Positions 44,944 to 53,845 are shown, counted from the stretch's first letter. The stretch is 64,000 nucleotides of DNA from a bacterium (GCA_027485645.1 JAIXQR010000007.1:372001-436000); one strand, 5' to 3'. The notes: generated by a model not told the origin, from the sequence alone. Translations and numbers: made by a program.

Positions 44944-44949
44944 GCAACG

Positions 44950-45378
44950 GTGGATGTTTCCGTAGCCGCTCTATCAGATTACGCGCTCATCGATCAGCAG
45001 GAGAAGCTCAGCATTCTCGGAATTTTCGGAACTTTGGGTGCGATGGCCGAGCCCGTGACCCATCCGAAGATGTGCCTTGTCATGGTGTTCCAAGCCTCCC
45101 GAGGCGACTACGGCCGCGTGCGTGAGTGGATTGTTGAAGTGACCGATTCTGATGGTCGCCCCGTGAGTGGTCGCATCGGCGGGGAAATCCGCATAGATGG
45201 TTCGCCCGAATTTCCGCCGATCGCGAACATCATCGTCAACTTCGACAACTACACGTTCCCGAAGTTCGGAACCTACAGCTTTACGATTTTCATCGATGGC
45301 GATATCAAGAAAGAACTGAGGCTCGAAGTTCGACAGGTCGGAAACGAACCAACCCCGCAACCACCCGAAATCCAGTAG
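44950..45378 (+). CDS. DUF6941 family protein
   Basis: A 142-residue all-beta protein. Its start (VSVAALSDYALIDQQEKLSILGIF) fits DUF6941 proteins, which resemble small secondary-messenger or toxin-associated beta folds of unknown function. No signal peptide is visible. GTG 44950 follows TATACT by six bases. It ends where the convergent permease gene ends. Confidence 0.65.
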   Translation: MDVSVAALSDYALIDQQEKLSILGIFGTLGAMAEPVTHPKMCLVMVFQASRGDYGRVREWIVEVTDSDGRPVSGRIGGEIRIDGSPEFPPIANIIVNFDNYTFPKFGTYSFTIFIDGDIKKELRLEVRQVGNEPTPQPPEIQ

Positions 45379-46221
45379 CTACGACTTTCCGCCCGTCGTT
45401 GCAATGCCTTGGATAAAGGTCTTCTGTGCGAAGAAGAAGAGCACGATGATGGGGATCGTAAAGATCGTGCTCGCCGCCATCAGCTGGGCCCACTTTCCGC
45501 CGTGCAAGCTCAAGAACTGCTGCAAACCGTAGGCCAAGGTGTAGCTGTTCGGATCATTTAAGTACAGCAAGGGTCCGAAGAAGTCGTTCCACGTGCCGAG
45601 GAACTGGAACAACGCACAAGTTGCGAGTGCCGGCTTCGACAGCGGTAGAACGAGCTGCGTGAAAATCCGCCACTCCGAAGACCCGTCAACTCGGGCCGCT
45701 TCCGCCATTTCGGCCGGCAGAGTGCGAAAGAACTGGGTTAACAGAAAGATGAAGAACGCGGAGCCAGTGAACGCGGGCACGATGAGTGGCAGAGGAGTTC
45801 CGTACCAACCCAGGTTCCGGAAAATCGTAAAGACCGGAATCATCGTGACCTGCCCCGGCAGCGCCATCGTGGCCACCATCAAGGCAAACCACATCTCCTT
45901 GCCTTTGAAGTCGATCCGGGCAAACCCGTACGCGACAACCGCACTTGATCCAACCGCCCCAAGAACGGTCAACAGGCAGAGAATCAGCGTGTTCCGAAGA
46001 TAGATTCCAAAAGGCACGGTCTGCAGCGCTTCGGAGTAGTTCTGCGGGTGCATTGGGCTCGGCCAAAGGCTGCTGATCTGGAAGCTCTGCATCCCTGTGT
46101 TCGTGTAAATCTGGGTTTCGGCTTTAAACGAGGTGGAAATCATCCAGATCAGCGGCAGAATTGCCGGAATGGAAAGGCAAATCAGCACGATGTGGATAAG
46201 GAGTCGGTTGCCTTTTTCCAT
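45379..46221 (-). CDS. Carbohydrate ABC transporter permease (MalG type)
   Basis: A 280-residue permease with six membrane helices and the EAA loop EAARVDGSSEWRIFTQLVLPLSKPAL, which contacts the ATPase. It is third in the operon permease, binding protein, permease. No ATPase gene is present here; such transporters often share a common MsmX-like ATPase. Confidence 0.92.
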   Translation of the reverse strand: MEKGNRLLIHIVLICLSIPAILPLIWMISTSFKAETQIYTNTGMQSFQISSLWPSPMHPQNYSEALQTVPFGIYLRNTLILCLLTVLGAVGSSAVVAYGFARIDFKGKEMWFALMVATMALPGQVTMIPVFTIFRNLGWYGTPLPLIVPAFTGSAFFIFLLTQFFRTLPAEMAEAARVDGSSEWRIFTQLVLPLSKPALATCALFQFLGTWNDFFGPLLYLNDPNSYTLAYGLQQFLSLHGGKWAQLMAASTIFTIPIIVLFFFAQKTFIQGIATTGGKS

Positions 46222-46224
46222 CGC

Positions 46225-47568
46225 TTACTCCTCGTATCCCAGCGCTTTACGCTTACGCTGTTCTTCTGCTACCGTGTAGCTCAACTTTTCGAGCGCGGAC
46301 TTTGGTGACAATGTCCCGCGCACTGCTTGATCTTCCGCTCTGCCAATCTGGTCGTTCAAAAATTGCAGGTACGGAACCGGCGGCATTGGCAAGCAATTTT
46401 CGCTCGACAGAATATCGATGAAGCCCTGAAACTCTGGACCCTGCTTCAGCCATGCCTGGAATGTCTTCGTTTCAACAAGATCCGGAAAGAGTGGCAGCCA
46501 ACCTCCATCGTTGAAGCACTGGGCAGACGCTTCCTTATCCGCGAAACCTGACCAAAATCGAATGAAATCCCAAGCGCCTTCCTTTTGTTTTGCGGAAGTT
46601 GGAATGACCATGAAGTTCCCAGAAAGGGTGCCACCCATCGCCCGCCCGTTTTTTGCCGGCGGAGGGATGGGAATCACCCGATACTTCATGTCCGGTCGGT
46701 ACTTTCGAATCTCTTCGACCCGCCATTGACCATCGATCGTGATCGAAAGGTCGCCCGTGATGAAGGGCCAGCCGCCCGTATCGGAACCGGTGTTTAGCCC
46801 AGCCTGGAACCGAGTGACGCGTTCGAAGCCGATCTTCCGGCGTTCCTCTGTGATGAACTCAAGCGCTCGCAGGTTCTCAGCCGTATTCAGGCTGAGGGAT
46901 TCAGACACCGGATCATAGAACCCCGGTCCAAAGTTGTAGGCCACAAAGGAAAAGCTGTTGAGCAGGAACCCAAGTCTGGTCAGGTTCCCGTTTGCGTCAG
47001 TTTTGTTCAGCCGATTCCCGAGTTCACAGACCCCCTCAAGCGTCTCCGGGAAATCCTCGACGTTCAAGCCGAGCTCTTTCAAATGCTCTTCGTTCACATA
47101 CAGAGCATAAAGATCGCTGCCGATGGTGACGCCGAATGTCTTGCCATCGAACCGACCAGAGTCACGAATAACCGGATAGCTTTCATTCATGAACCGATTC
47201 TGGTCAGCGGGAGACATAACCTCCTCCAGCGGAGTAAGCAAACCGTTTGAGGCCAGCGAAGGGATCGCGCCGTTCCACATCGACATCACGTCTGGTGGGT
47301 TTCCACCGATGATGCCCAGGGTCAACTTTGCGTCGGCGCCAGATCCAGGCACGGAGAGCGGAACCACTTCGTACTTCGTCTGCGATTGGTTGTAGCGTTC
47401 CGCAATGTCGGCGACAACTTTGGCCCATTCGCCGCCCCAACGATGCCAAAACCGAACTTCGATCCGGTCCGGATACTTTCGCTGACTCGGCGGCTTTTGG
47501 CTAAAAACGAAAGCACCGAATCCGAGCGCCAAGAGCAAGAAGACGACCCACTTTAGGTTCTTAACCAT
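46225..47568 (-). CDS. Sugar ABC transporter substrate-binding protein
   Basis: A 447-residue extracellular solute-binding protein of the MalE/UgpB type. The N-terminus has a membrane signal (WVVFLLLALGFGAFVFS), followed by IEVRFWHRWGGE and the family stretch GGNPPDVMSMWNG. No lipobox cysteine is seen, so it may be anchored by its uncleaved helix. It overlaps the upstream permease by eight bases. Confidence 0.9.
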   Translation of the reverse strand: MVKNLKWVVFLLLALGFGAFVFSQKPPSQRKYPDRIEVRFWHRWGGEWAKVVADIAERYNQSQTKYEVVPLSVPGSGADAKLTLGIIGGNPPDVMSMWNGAIPSLASNGLLTPLEEVMSPADQNRFMNESYPVIRDSGRFDGKTFGVTIGSDLYALYVNEEHLKELGLNVEDFPETLEGVCELGNRLNKTDANGNLTRLGFLLNSFSFVAYNFGPGFYDPVSESLSLNTAENLRALEFITEERRKIGFERVTRFQAGLNTGSDTGGWPFITGDLSITIDGQWRVEEIRKYRPDMKYRVIPIPPPAKNGRAMGGTLSGNFMVIPTSAKQKEGAWDFIRFWSGFADKEASAQCFNDGGWLPLFPDLVETKTFQAWLKQGPEFQGFIDILSSENCLPMPPVPYLQFLNDQIGRAEDQAVRGTLSPKSALEKLSYTVAEEQRKRKALGYEE

Positions 47569-48439
47569 AGTGCACCCACTTCTTTTGCGATCGGAAAACG
47601 ATGGCCGTGAGCGTCACGACGATCAGGAAGAGGATCCACGCCATGGCGCTGGCGTAGCCCATGTCGTAGTACTTCCAAGCGCGATTGAACAGGTACAGGG
47701 AATAGAAGAGGGTGCTATCCTGCGGGCCGCCGTTCGGCGTCATGACGTAGGCCTGCGTGAAGTACTGGAATGCCCCGATCACGCCCATTACGAGGTTAAA
47801 GAAAATGACCGGGGACAGCATCGGCAGGGTCACGTGCCGCAACCGCTTGATCGGCGTTGCACCATCGATGATCGCCGCCTCATAGAGGTGCACCGGAATG
47901 TCCTTGAGTCCGGCAAGGTAAATCACCATCGAGCCACCAACGCCCCAGAGACTCATGATGACCAGCGCCCAAAAAGCCCAGAACGGGTCGTTCAGCCAAG
48001 CCGGACCTTGAATCCCAAAGTTTCTCAACAGGTTGTTAATCATCCCAGTGGTCGGATTAAGAATCCATAGGAAAACAACCGACGTCGCAACGGTAGGCAC
48101 AATCGATGGCAGGAAGAAAATCGTACGGTACGCGGCAATGCCCTTCACTTCTCGGTTCAAGAGCAGCGCCAGGCAAACTCCGACCACCACGGCAAGCGGT
48201 ACGTGAATGACTGCGAACTTGACCGTAACGAGAGCCGACTTCCAGAAGAGTTCGTCCTGGGTCAGAAGCATCTGGTAGTTCGCAAACCCAACCCACCTCG
48301 GTGGCGTGATGATGTTGTATCGGGTGAACGAGAGGTAGATGCTCTGCAGAAACGGAATGAACGTGAAAACAAAGAATCCGATGAGCCACGGAGCGATGAA
48401 AAGGTAGCCGGTGACGTTATTGGTTCGACCTGGCTTCAT
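47561..48439 (-). CDS. Carbohydrate ABC transporter permease (MalF type)
   Basis: A 292-residue permease with six membrane helices and the EAA loop EAAIIDGATPIKRLRHVTLPMLSP. ATG 48439 begins just before the first helix; a longer frame would run back through the tRNA gene. The gene starts 35 bases after the tRNA-Val 3' end on the same strand, so readthrough from the tRNA promoter may drive this operon. Confidence 0.92.
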   Translation of the reverse strand: MKPGRTNNVTGYLFIAPWLIGFFVFTFIPFLQSIYLSFTRYNIITPPRWVGFANYQMLLTQDELFWKSALVTVKFAVIHVPLAVVVGVCLALLLNREVKGIAAYRTIFFLPSIVPTVATSVVFLWILNPTTGMINNLLRNFGIQGPAWLNDPFWAFWALVIMSLWGVGGSMVIYLAGLKDIPVHLYEAAIIDGATPIKRLRHVTLPMLSPVIFFNLVMGVIGAFQYFTQAYVMTPNGGPQDSTLFYSLYLFNRAWKYYDMGYASAMAWILFLIVVTLTAIVFRSQKKWVHYG

Positions 48440-48474
48440 TGCGGAATCGACACTCGCGGAACTATGTTTTGGGG

Positions 48475-48550
48475 TGGTGGGCGGTGAGGGGCTCGAACCC
48501 CCGACATTCTCGGTGTAAGCGAGACGCTCTACCAACTGAGCTAACCGCCC
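48475..48550 (-). tRNA. tRNA-Val (TAC anticodon)
   Basis: On the minus strand the sequence folds into a full cloverleaf. The acceptor stem is GGGCGGT/ACCGCCC, the D arm has AGCTCAGTTGGTAGAGC, and the anticodon loop CTTACAC sits on a TCTCG/CGAGA stem, giving anticodon TAC (valine). The T arm has GGTTCGAGCCC. Discriminator A is followed by an encoded CCA. The mature body without CCA is 48478-48550. Confidence 0.97.
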
Positions 48551-48562
48551 CAGTGGAGAGAA

Positions 48563-48591
48563 ATTATAGCTTGGTTTTTTCCATTTGTCAC
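48563..48591 (-). promoter_or_regulatory. tRNA-Val promoter
   Basis: On the minus strand GTGACA (48586-48591), a 17-base spacer and a perfect TATAAT (48563-48568) lie 12 bases before the tRNA 5' end, the expected spacing for a short 5' leader removed by RNase P. Confidence 0.75.
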
Positions 48592-48599
48592 CGTATAAT
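48571..48599 (+). promoter_or_regulatory. Promoter of the amidase gene
   Basis: TTGGTT (48571-48576), a 17-base spacer and a perfect TATAAT (48594-48599) precede the amidase ATG with a short leader carrying GCAGGGA. It overlaps the divergent tRNA promoter almost completely. Confidence 0.75.
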
Positions 48600-48614
48600 T
48601 AAAACCGCAGGGAT

Positions 48615-50192
48615 ATGCGACTACTCGTCTGCTTTTCGCTAGGGATGGCGGTGGCGACGGCTGCAGCACAATTGCAGCCCGCAGAGGTTCAGTACATCGG
48701 CGCGGAAAAACCGCTTCGTGGATACCGTCTTGGCGACGAATGCTTCGTTCCCATCGAACTTCTCTCATCCATCGGTTGGGATGCAACCCTTCGAAGCGAC
48801 AAAGTCACCCTGACTGTTGCCGGTCGAAAAGTCGAGTTTCCCCATCGAACCTTTGCCGGAAGCCAATCTATTCCGTTTCGCAAGGCAATGGCGGAGTTCG
48901 GTGGAGAGACCGAATGGGACCGCATTGGGCGGGTTCTAAAAGCCGTCGCGGTCGGTAAGTTCACGGGCGGACAAATCAAGTTTGCGTTGCCGGTCTCCTC
49001 GGTTACTCTGGACGCCGGCAAGATCCTGGAGATTCGGGGAGCCAAAATCGTTGCCAGCCCGGTCCAAATTCCGAAGGGACTGAAGATTCAGCAAGGTCCC
49101 GACGGCGTCCGAATCATCTCCAGCCAATACGCCTGGGAAGTTCCGAACGGATCAGAGCAATTTAGCTTCAGCCTGCCTGCCGCTCCAATGACCAACCCAT
49201 TGCCGGTCGTCGAGAACTCCGGTAGCCCTGTTGGTACTCCGCCTCCGGTAACCACCGAGCCGATTCCGATTGTTCCCGTGGAGGCGCCGATTGCTCCTGG
49301 CTCGGATATTCCGCTGGACTTGATTGTTCAGTCAGACAACGCGACGTCAAGCATCATTCAGCTTCGAACCGTAGTTCCACTCGCTTCGGCTCCGCAACTC
49401 CGAATGATCGAACCGAACGTTTTCGAACTGGTTCTCCCAAGCGTGGCGATCTCCATCACCAACCCAGACGCCGCAAAGACGGCAGGTGTGACCAACGTGT
49501 CCGTTACCAAGGAAGGGACAAACTCGGTGATCCGGTTTATTCTCGATCGTCCGATGGGCTACGAAATTTGGACCGATGCCGCCGGTGTAAGCATTCAGCT
49601 CATCAAACCTGCGATCGGAAACGGCAAACTCGCGGGCAAGCTCATCGTTGTTGATCCTGGACACGGTGGAAAAGATGGAGGTGCCAAGTCCGGCGTCGCT
49701 CGAGAAAAGGAACTCACCCTTAAAGTGAGCCTTGCTCTGGCCGAACAACTTAAAGCAGCGGGAGCAACCGTCATCATGACCCGCCGCACTGATGTCTTTA
49801 TCGGCCTAGCAGAACGGGCTGAGGTTGCGAACCGAAACAAAGCAGACTTCTTCATCTCGGTTCACATAAACTCCACTGCCAAGGCTTCAACCAGCGGTTC
49901 CATCACGTTCTTCCATGGCCCGAGTGCGGTGAAGGAACTTTTGGCCCGGTGCCTTCAACAACAGCTTGCTAAAATCAACGGACTGCCCAGTATTGGCGTC
50001 TGGAGTGATAAGCGAATCTATAACAGTGGATTTGCGGTTTTGAGAATGTCAAAAATGCCCGGCGTGTTGCTGGAACTCGGATTTATCAATCATCCAAACG
50101 ACCGTGCTCGCATGCTGCAAGCCGACTTCCCTTCGTCGGTGGCCAGCGCGGTTGTGAAAGGACTCAAGGTGTACTTAGGCGATGGCAAATAA
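48615..50192 (+). CDS. N-acetylmuramoyl-L-alanine amidase (AmiC type, AMIN domain)
   Basis: A 525-residue exported cell-wall hydrolase. A signal peptide ends near AAAQ (about 18). Residues 25-110 resemble a copper-amine-oxidase N-terminal stalk domain (GDECFVPIELLSSIGW), an AMIN domain for wall targeting lies at about 235-325, and the zinc amidase domain at about 345-522. Zinc ligands are in VDPGHGGKDGG, EKELTL and SVHINS; the catalytic glutamate is in LLELGFINHP. It cleaves the peptide stem from muramic acid. The GerMN gene start overlaps its end by 11 bases. Confidence 0.93.
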   Translation: MRLLVCFSLGMAVATAAAQLQPAEVQYIGAEKPLRGYRLGDECFVPIELLSSIGWDATLRSDKVTLTVAGRKVEFPHRTFAGSQSIPFRKAMAEFGGETEWDRIGRVLKAVAVGKFTGGQIKFALPVSSVTLDAGKILEIRGAKIVASPVQIPKGLKIQQGPDGVRIISSQYAWEVPNGSEQFSFSLPAAPMTNPLPVVENSGSPVGTPPPVTTEPIPIVPVEAPIAPGSDIPLDLIVQSDNATSSIIQLRTVVPLASAPQLRMIEPNVFELVLPSVAISITNPDAAKTAGVTNVSVTKEGTNSVIRFILDRPMGYEIWTDAAGVSIQLIKPAIGNGKLAGKLIVVDPGHGGKDGGAKSGVAREKELTLKVSLALAEQLKAAGATVIMTRRTDVFIGLAERAEVANRNKADFFISVHINSTAKASTSGSITFFHGPSAVKELLARCLQQQLAKINGLPSIGVWSDKRIYNSGFAVLRMSKMPGVLLELGFINHPNDRARMLQADFPSSVASAVVKGLKVYLGDGK

Positions 50193-50775
50193 CTCTGGAG
50201 CAAATCGAGGCGCAATCATTGCGGCGTTCATGCTGTCAGCGGCTGGCCTAGCGGGAGTTGCTACCTATGTGATGCAAACTCCGCAAGCACAAAGAGTGCC
50301 GGATGACATGCGTCGTACGGAGGAATCACGCACGAATACCCAGCCCGACACTCCAGAAGTCGCGCGAATGCAGAAGGTTCGTTTCGTGAAGATGAACGGA
50401 GAGAAGCTCGAGCTCTCTGACCCGGTTGAAATTCCGGCGTCGAAGGGTCCTGCCCTCTACAGCACCAACGAAACGATTAAAGCCCTGGGGCTGAACGACA
50501 TTCGGTGCCTTGGCATTGACATCGACCACGGTGTTGCTGAGCTCAACATGAATCCTGCGGTCGAAAGCGGGTTCGGCAGCATGGCGGAGGCCGAGTTTAT
50601 CAACGCGCTCGCCATGAATCTAGGTCAGTTTAAGAACATCGATTCGTTCCGAATCACGGTCGAAGGAACCACCATCGAAAGCCTCGGGCACTTTGAGATT
50701 GAGAATCCAACCAAGGTCATCCGGGCTAGCGAGACGGTTTCGGAACCCGCTTTGCCGAAGACGACTTCCCCTTAG
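50182..50775 (+). CDS. Membrane-anchored GerMN-domain protein
   Basis: A 197-residue protein. One membrane helix is at about 11-30 (IIAAFMLSAAGLAGVATYVM), followed by a GerMN domain at about 65-180 with GSMAEAEFINALAMNLGQF and IDSFRITVEG. GerMN domains occur in spore germination and in peptidoglycan-related proteins. Overlap with the amidase gene points to an envelope role. Confidence 0.8.
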   Translation: MANNSGANRGAIIAAFMLSAAGLAGVATYVMQTPQAQRVPDDMRRTEESRTNTQPDTPEVARMQKVRFVKMNGEKLELSDPVEIPASKGPALYSTNETIKALGLNDIRCLGIDIDHGVAELNMNPAVESGFGSMAEAEFINALAMNLGQFKNIDSFRITVEGTTIESLGHFEIENPTKVIRASETVSEPALPKTTSP

Positions 50776-51445
50776 CTCCACCGAATGACTGGTGCAGTGA
50801 CCATCCGATGAGTCCCAAACTGATGGCAACCCACGAAAATGCCCATATCGGCGCCGGCAGACCCGTGACTTCCTGAAGGATCGTCGCATCCGACGTCCCA
50901 CCGGTCCAGCCGCTCATTTTGAAAACGGTCAGCACACTGGTGATGCTGTTTAGGCATTGCTGGACACCGATGAACTGGGCCGCATAGATCGGCAGATCGT
51001 TCTTCGTGTTTCCCAGCACCGCACAGATTCCCGCAATCACGACCCCGCTGATCATGCCAACTGGGTTACCGCGAACTAGCGCCAGTAGCGAGATAACGAG
51101 CAGAAAGCTGGTGCCTAGCAACGCATGCTGTGCTCGCTGTACGGTTGTGCTGTACAGGATCAGCGCCGCGCCGAAGATGCTCGCTCCGATGTAGCCGGCG
51201 CTGCCGATGACGAGGATATTCCCGCCTCGAACCGGCGTGGTCCCCGAGCCATCCGGAAACACCTGGATCATTTCGGGCACTCCTCCCGTACCGAGCGCCG
51301 CACAAGCATGAGCGAGCTCATGGATATGCGTGTTGAGATAGAGCAACGGAATCAACAGGGGCCGAAACGGTCCGAACGACATCAACACCAAGGTCAAAAT
51401 CGCGGCAACAATCAGCGCGCGTTGGGCGGTGGTTTTATTCGGCAT
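50726..51445 (-). CDS. M50-like membrane metalloprotease-type protein
   Basis: A 239-residue polytopic protein. The zinc motif HELAH is at about 42-46, within the first transmembrane region, and the fold resembles M50B-type site-2 protease relatives. A clear second metal motif was not found, so proteolytic activity is uncertain. The 3' end overlaps the convergent GerMN gene by 50 bases, and its start overlaps the stop of the PAP2 gene by 11 bases. Confidence 0.7.
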   Translation of the reverse strand: MPNKTTAQRALIVAAILTLVLMSFGPFRPLLIPLLYLNTHIHELAHACAALGTGGVPEMIQVFPDGSGTTPVRGGNILVIGSAGYIGASIFGAALILYSTTVQRAQHALLGTSFLLVISLLALVRGNPVGMISGVVIAGICAVLGNTKNDLPIYAAQFIGVQQCLNSITSVLTVFKMSGWTGGTSDATILQEVTGLPAPIWAFSWVAISLGLIGWSLHQSFGGAKGKSSSAKRVPKPSR

Positions 51446-52010
51446 GGTTCGCTCCGGCGTTCATCGAGTCCGTTTTTGGGTTGCCCCTTCTTTCAATCGC
51501 AACCCACAGTGAATGTACGGCAAATCCCACTGCAATCCCAACGCACCATCCCCAAAGGACCTGCCCAGGAAAATGTGCCCCGCAGTAGATTCGGCTGATT
51601 CCCGTTAGAAGCGCGATTGCGATCCATGGCGCCCCCCACCACTTCAGATTGAGCGTCATCGCCACTGCAACCGCGGCCATGTTCGCACTGTGGGCGCTCG
51701 CCGTACCCATGCTGTCCGTTCCTCCGACTCGCATGATCACGTCGGGCAAGACCTGAAACGGTCTCGGATCGGGAAACTGCTGCTTGAGAACGTCCGTGAT
51801 CTCGTTTGCAATCGGAAATGCCACAAGCGCCTGTATGGCGGCCAAGCGCGGTTCTCGAGCCCGAAACATCATTCCAAGCAGTAACGCAACCAGAAAGATC
51901 TTGACCGCAGGGTAGTTCGTGGCCTCACTTAGAAACCGAAAGAACGTTGCGAGCGCTTCCGGCCATCGATTCACCCAATAGAATAGGGGGAGATCGATGC
52001 GCTGCATCAT
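51435..52010 (-). CDS. PAP2-family membrane phosphatase
   Basis: A 191-residue membrane enzyme with motifs KQQFPDPRP (KX6RP), SAHS (C2 His) and SRIYCGAHFPGQVLWG (C3 nucleophile His). The Gln in the last motif matches glucose-6-phosphatase relatives rather than the usual Asp. Likely substrates are lipid or sugar phosphates. ATG 52010 is preferred over a TTG upstream. It overlaps the M50-like gene start. Confidence 0.85.
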   Translation of the reverse strand: MMQRIDLPLFYWVNRWPEALATFFRFLSEATNYPAVKIFLVALLLGMMFRAREPRLAAIQALVAFPIANEITDVLKQQFPDPRPFQVLPDVIMRVGGTDSMGTASAHSANMAAVAVAMTLNLKWWGAPWIAIALLTGISRIYCGAHFPGQVLWGWCVGIAVGFAVHSLWVAIERRGNPKTDSMNAGANHAE

Positions 52011-52040
52011 CGGATGGTATCTCAAACGTTATAGATAGCT

Positions 52041-52355
52041 ATGGGCCAGCTCAGTCGTTTCCTTGCAAGGCAAATATGGATTGCCCTTGTTTGGTACATG
52101 CGACGCCCACCGATCAAGCGGATGCGGAGGCAAGTTACCGGACTGATGCCGGGACAATTTGGCGAACGTGCCCGTCAATCCCTGAGTCGCCAAGATCGGT
52201 TTGCCCGAAAGTACGGCATTCTGATGCTCACGTGGTCGCTGAACCTTCTGTTCGCCAGCTTATTCGTCACCGGCACTTACATCCTAATAACGACGGCTTC
52301 CGAAAACGGATGGCTGACGGTCCCATCGGCAGAGGAACGCGCTAATTTGCGCTGA
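52041..52355 (+). CDS. Small hypothetical membrane protein
   Basis: A 104-residue protein with an arginine-rich N-terminal half and one membrane helix at about 62-82 (LTWSLNLLFASLFVTGTYIL). No family recognised. TATAGA lies five bases before the ATG. Its 3' end overlaps convergent murB by 14 bases. Confidence 0.55.
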   Translation: MGQLSRFLARQIWIALVWYMRRPPIKRMRRQVTGLMPGQFGERARQSLSRQDRFARKYGILMLTWSLNLLFASLFVTGTYILITTASENGWLTVPSAEERANLR

Positions 52356-53277
52356 ATCGGGACCAGTCACCGACGAAGAGCACTTCTTCTTCCAACTCGA
52401 CGCTATACCGATCTCGAATCGTTAGTTTCACATGCTCGGCAACCCGCCGGATTTCGGTCGCGGTTGCCCCGTTAACGTTTAGGATGAAGTTCGCGTGGCG
52501 ATTGCCGACCGCCGCGCCGCCGATCCGAAATCCTTTCAGTCCAACCCGCTCAATCAAGAACCCAGCGGGAATGATGCCTTTCTCCTTCAGCGGCGCAGGC
52601 AGATCAACTAGGGTCCCGGCGAGGGCGAAATCGGTGATGTTTTTGAAGAAGCTTCCGGCACTTGGCGAGGGAGGCTGCTTTGAGATTCGCTGCCGCTGGT
52701 ACTCCCGTGCCTCATCGTAAGAAGCCTTTCGAGGGCCGCGCGGGAGCTCGAGCCGAATCGCCAACACCACCGCATTCGTGACCTCGCCGGTTCGTAGCAC
52801 AGAGTCGCGGTACTTGAAGCCCATCCACTCAGCGCCAACCGTCTCGCGTTTGCCATTCCAAACCACGTCGAGTTCGCGGACGAACTCGCTGATATTGCTT
52901 CGGTACGCCCCGGCGTTACTCACCAGCGCGCCGCCGATGCTGCCCGGAATCCCGACCGCAAACTCCAGTCCTCGGTACCCAAGCTGAACCGTTTTCAGAA
53001 ACAGGTCCTGATAACCAAAGCCGGTTTCCACCCAAACGGATCCTGCTCCGTCATCGACGAATGACCGTGCGAGATTTCTGATAACAATGCCAGGCACCCC
53101 GTCGTCCGACGGCAACATATTGCTCCCCCACCCGAGCACCGAGATGGGCCATCCTTCGGCTTGAGCAATGAGCGCATGCATTGCAAGCCCATCCCGGGTT
53201 GCGGCCGAAACAAATCGTTCCGCACAACCGCCCGCCCGCAAGGTCACGTATGGCTTGAGAGAAACGTTACGAAGCAC
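52342..53277 (-). CDS. murB: UDP-N-acetylenolpyruvoylglucosamine reductase MurB
   Basis: A 311-residue FAD enzyme of peptidoglycan precursor synthesis. FAD-binding blocks are LGWGSNMLPSDDGVPG and GIPGSIGGALVSNAG. The catalytic serine region is PSAGSFFKN, and the C-terminal glutamate lies in NGATATEI. GTG 53277 follows GGGAG by six bases and begins at the family N-terminus. It overlaps the tsaB stop by 11 bases; the much longer frame upstream is antisense and in-frame within tsaB. Confidence 0.93.
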   Translation of the reverse strand: MLRNVSLKPYVTLRAGGCAERFVSAATRDGLAMHALIAQAEGWPISVLGWGSNMLPSDDGVPGIVIRNLARSFVDDGAGSVWVETGFGYQDLFLKTVQLGYRGLEFAVGIPGSIGGALVSNAGAYRSNISEFVRELDVVWNGKRETVGAEWMGFKYRDSVLRTGEVTNAVVLAIRLELPRGPRKASYDEAREYQRQRISKQPPSPSAGSFFKNITDFALAGTLVDLPAPLKEKGIIPAGFLIERVGLKGFRIGGAAVGNRHANFILNVNGATATEIRRVAEHVKLTIRDRYSVELEEEVLFVGDWSRFSAN

Positions 53278-53845
53278 CAGGAACTCCCGTTGCCGTCTTG
53301 TACGGCTTCTTCGGCGTCGAGATGTTCGGCTCTGCCATGTATTCCGGAAGCAGCTCCTCGGGAGCCAGCAGGGGCAACTCAGCCCAAAACGTGGCCAATC
53401 GTTCAGCGCGAGGGAAATCCGATGCTCGATCCTCCGCCCCGTATCCTCGACTTTCGGCTGGCAACTCGTGAGTCCGACGACTTTCCTGCCCCGGCTCACG
53501 GAGCCAAAACTCGCCCTTTCTCGTCGGGACAAAAGCCATTTCGCCCCGGGCAATCAGGTCAAACGAAGACGCACCAATACACGGCACACCTTGGGCAAAC
53601 GCGAAGCTTTTCGCTAACACGATACCGACGCGCACTCCCGTGAACGATCCAGGCCCCAGGTCAGCCGCAAATTGCTTTGCCGAGCCGAGCTCCGCGCCGG
53701 TCGCTTGCAATCCTTGCTGTAAAAGCCGCAGACAAACCGCTCCGGCATTTCGGTTCGCGGCTTCGCTCGCCGCAAACAGCACGTCTTGCCCCGAGATGAG
53801 GGCAACGCTCGCTTCGGGGCTAGACGTGCTAAAGGCGATGATCAC
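53267..53845 (-). CDS. tsaB: tRNA threonylcarbamoyladenosine synthesis protein TsaB
   Basis: A 192-residue ASKHA-fold protein. The start MIIAFSTSSPEASVAL and the signature DLGPGSFTGVRVG are typical. TsaB pairs with TsaD to make t6A37 in ANN-decoding tRNAs. It overlaps both neighbours, the lipid-like or secreted protein upstream and murB downstream. Confidence 0.93.
   Translation of the reverse strand: MIIAFSTSSPEASVALISGQDVLFAASEAANRNAGAVCLRLLQQGLQATGAELGSAKQFAADLGPGSFTGVRVGIVLAKSFAFAQGVPCIGASSFDLIARGEMAFVPTRKGEFWLREPGQESRRTHELPAESRGYGAEDRASDFPRAERLATFWAELPLLAPEELLPEYMAEPNISTPKKPYKTATGVPGAS

Noticed and set aside
48440-48535. N-terminal extension of the MalF-type permease
   Set aside because: It would be translated from inside the tRNA-Val gene; ATG 48439 directly precedes the first membrane helix.
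51435-52010. Inactivated PAP2 phosphatase because the last motif has Gln for Asp
   Set aside because: Glucose-6-phosphatase-type members naturally carry HFPxQ at this position, so the change does not imply loss of activity.
53278-53553. N-terminal extension of murB by 92 residues
   Set aside because: The extension lies within tsaB in another frame and is rich in Arg and Ser. GTG 53277 has a good ribosome binding site and begins the family domain.
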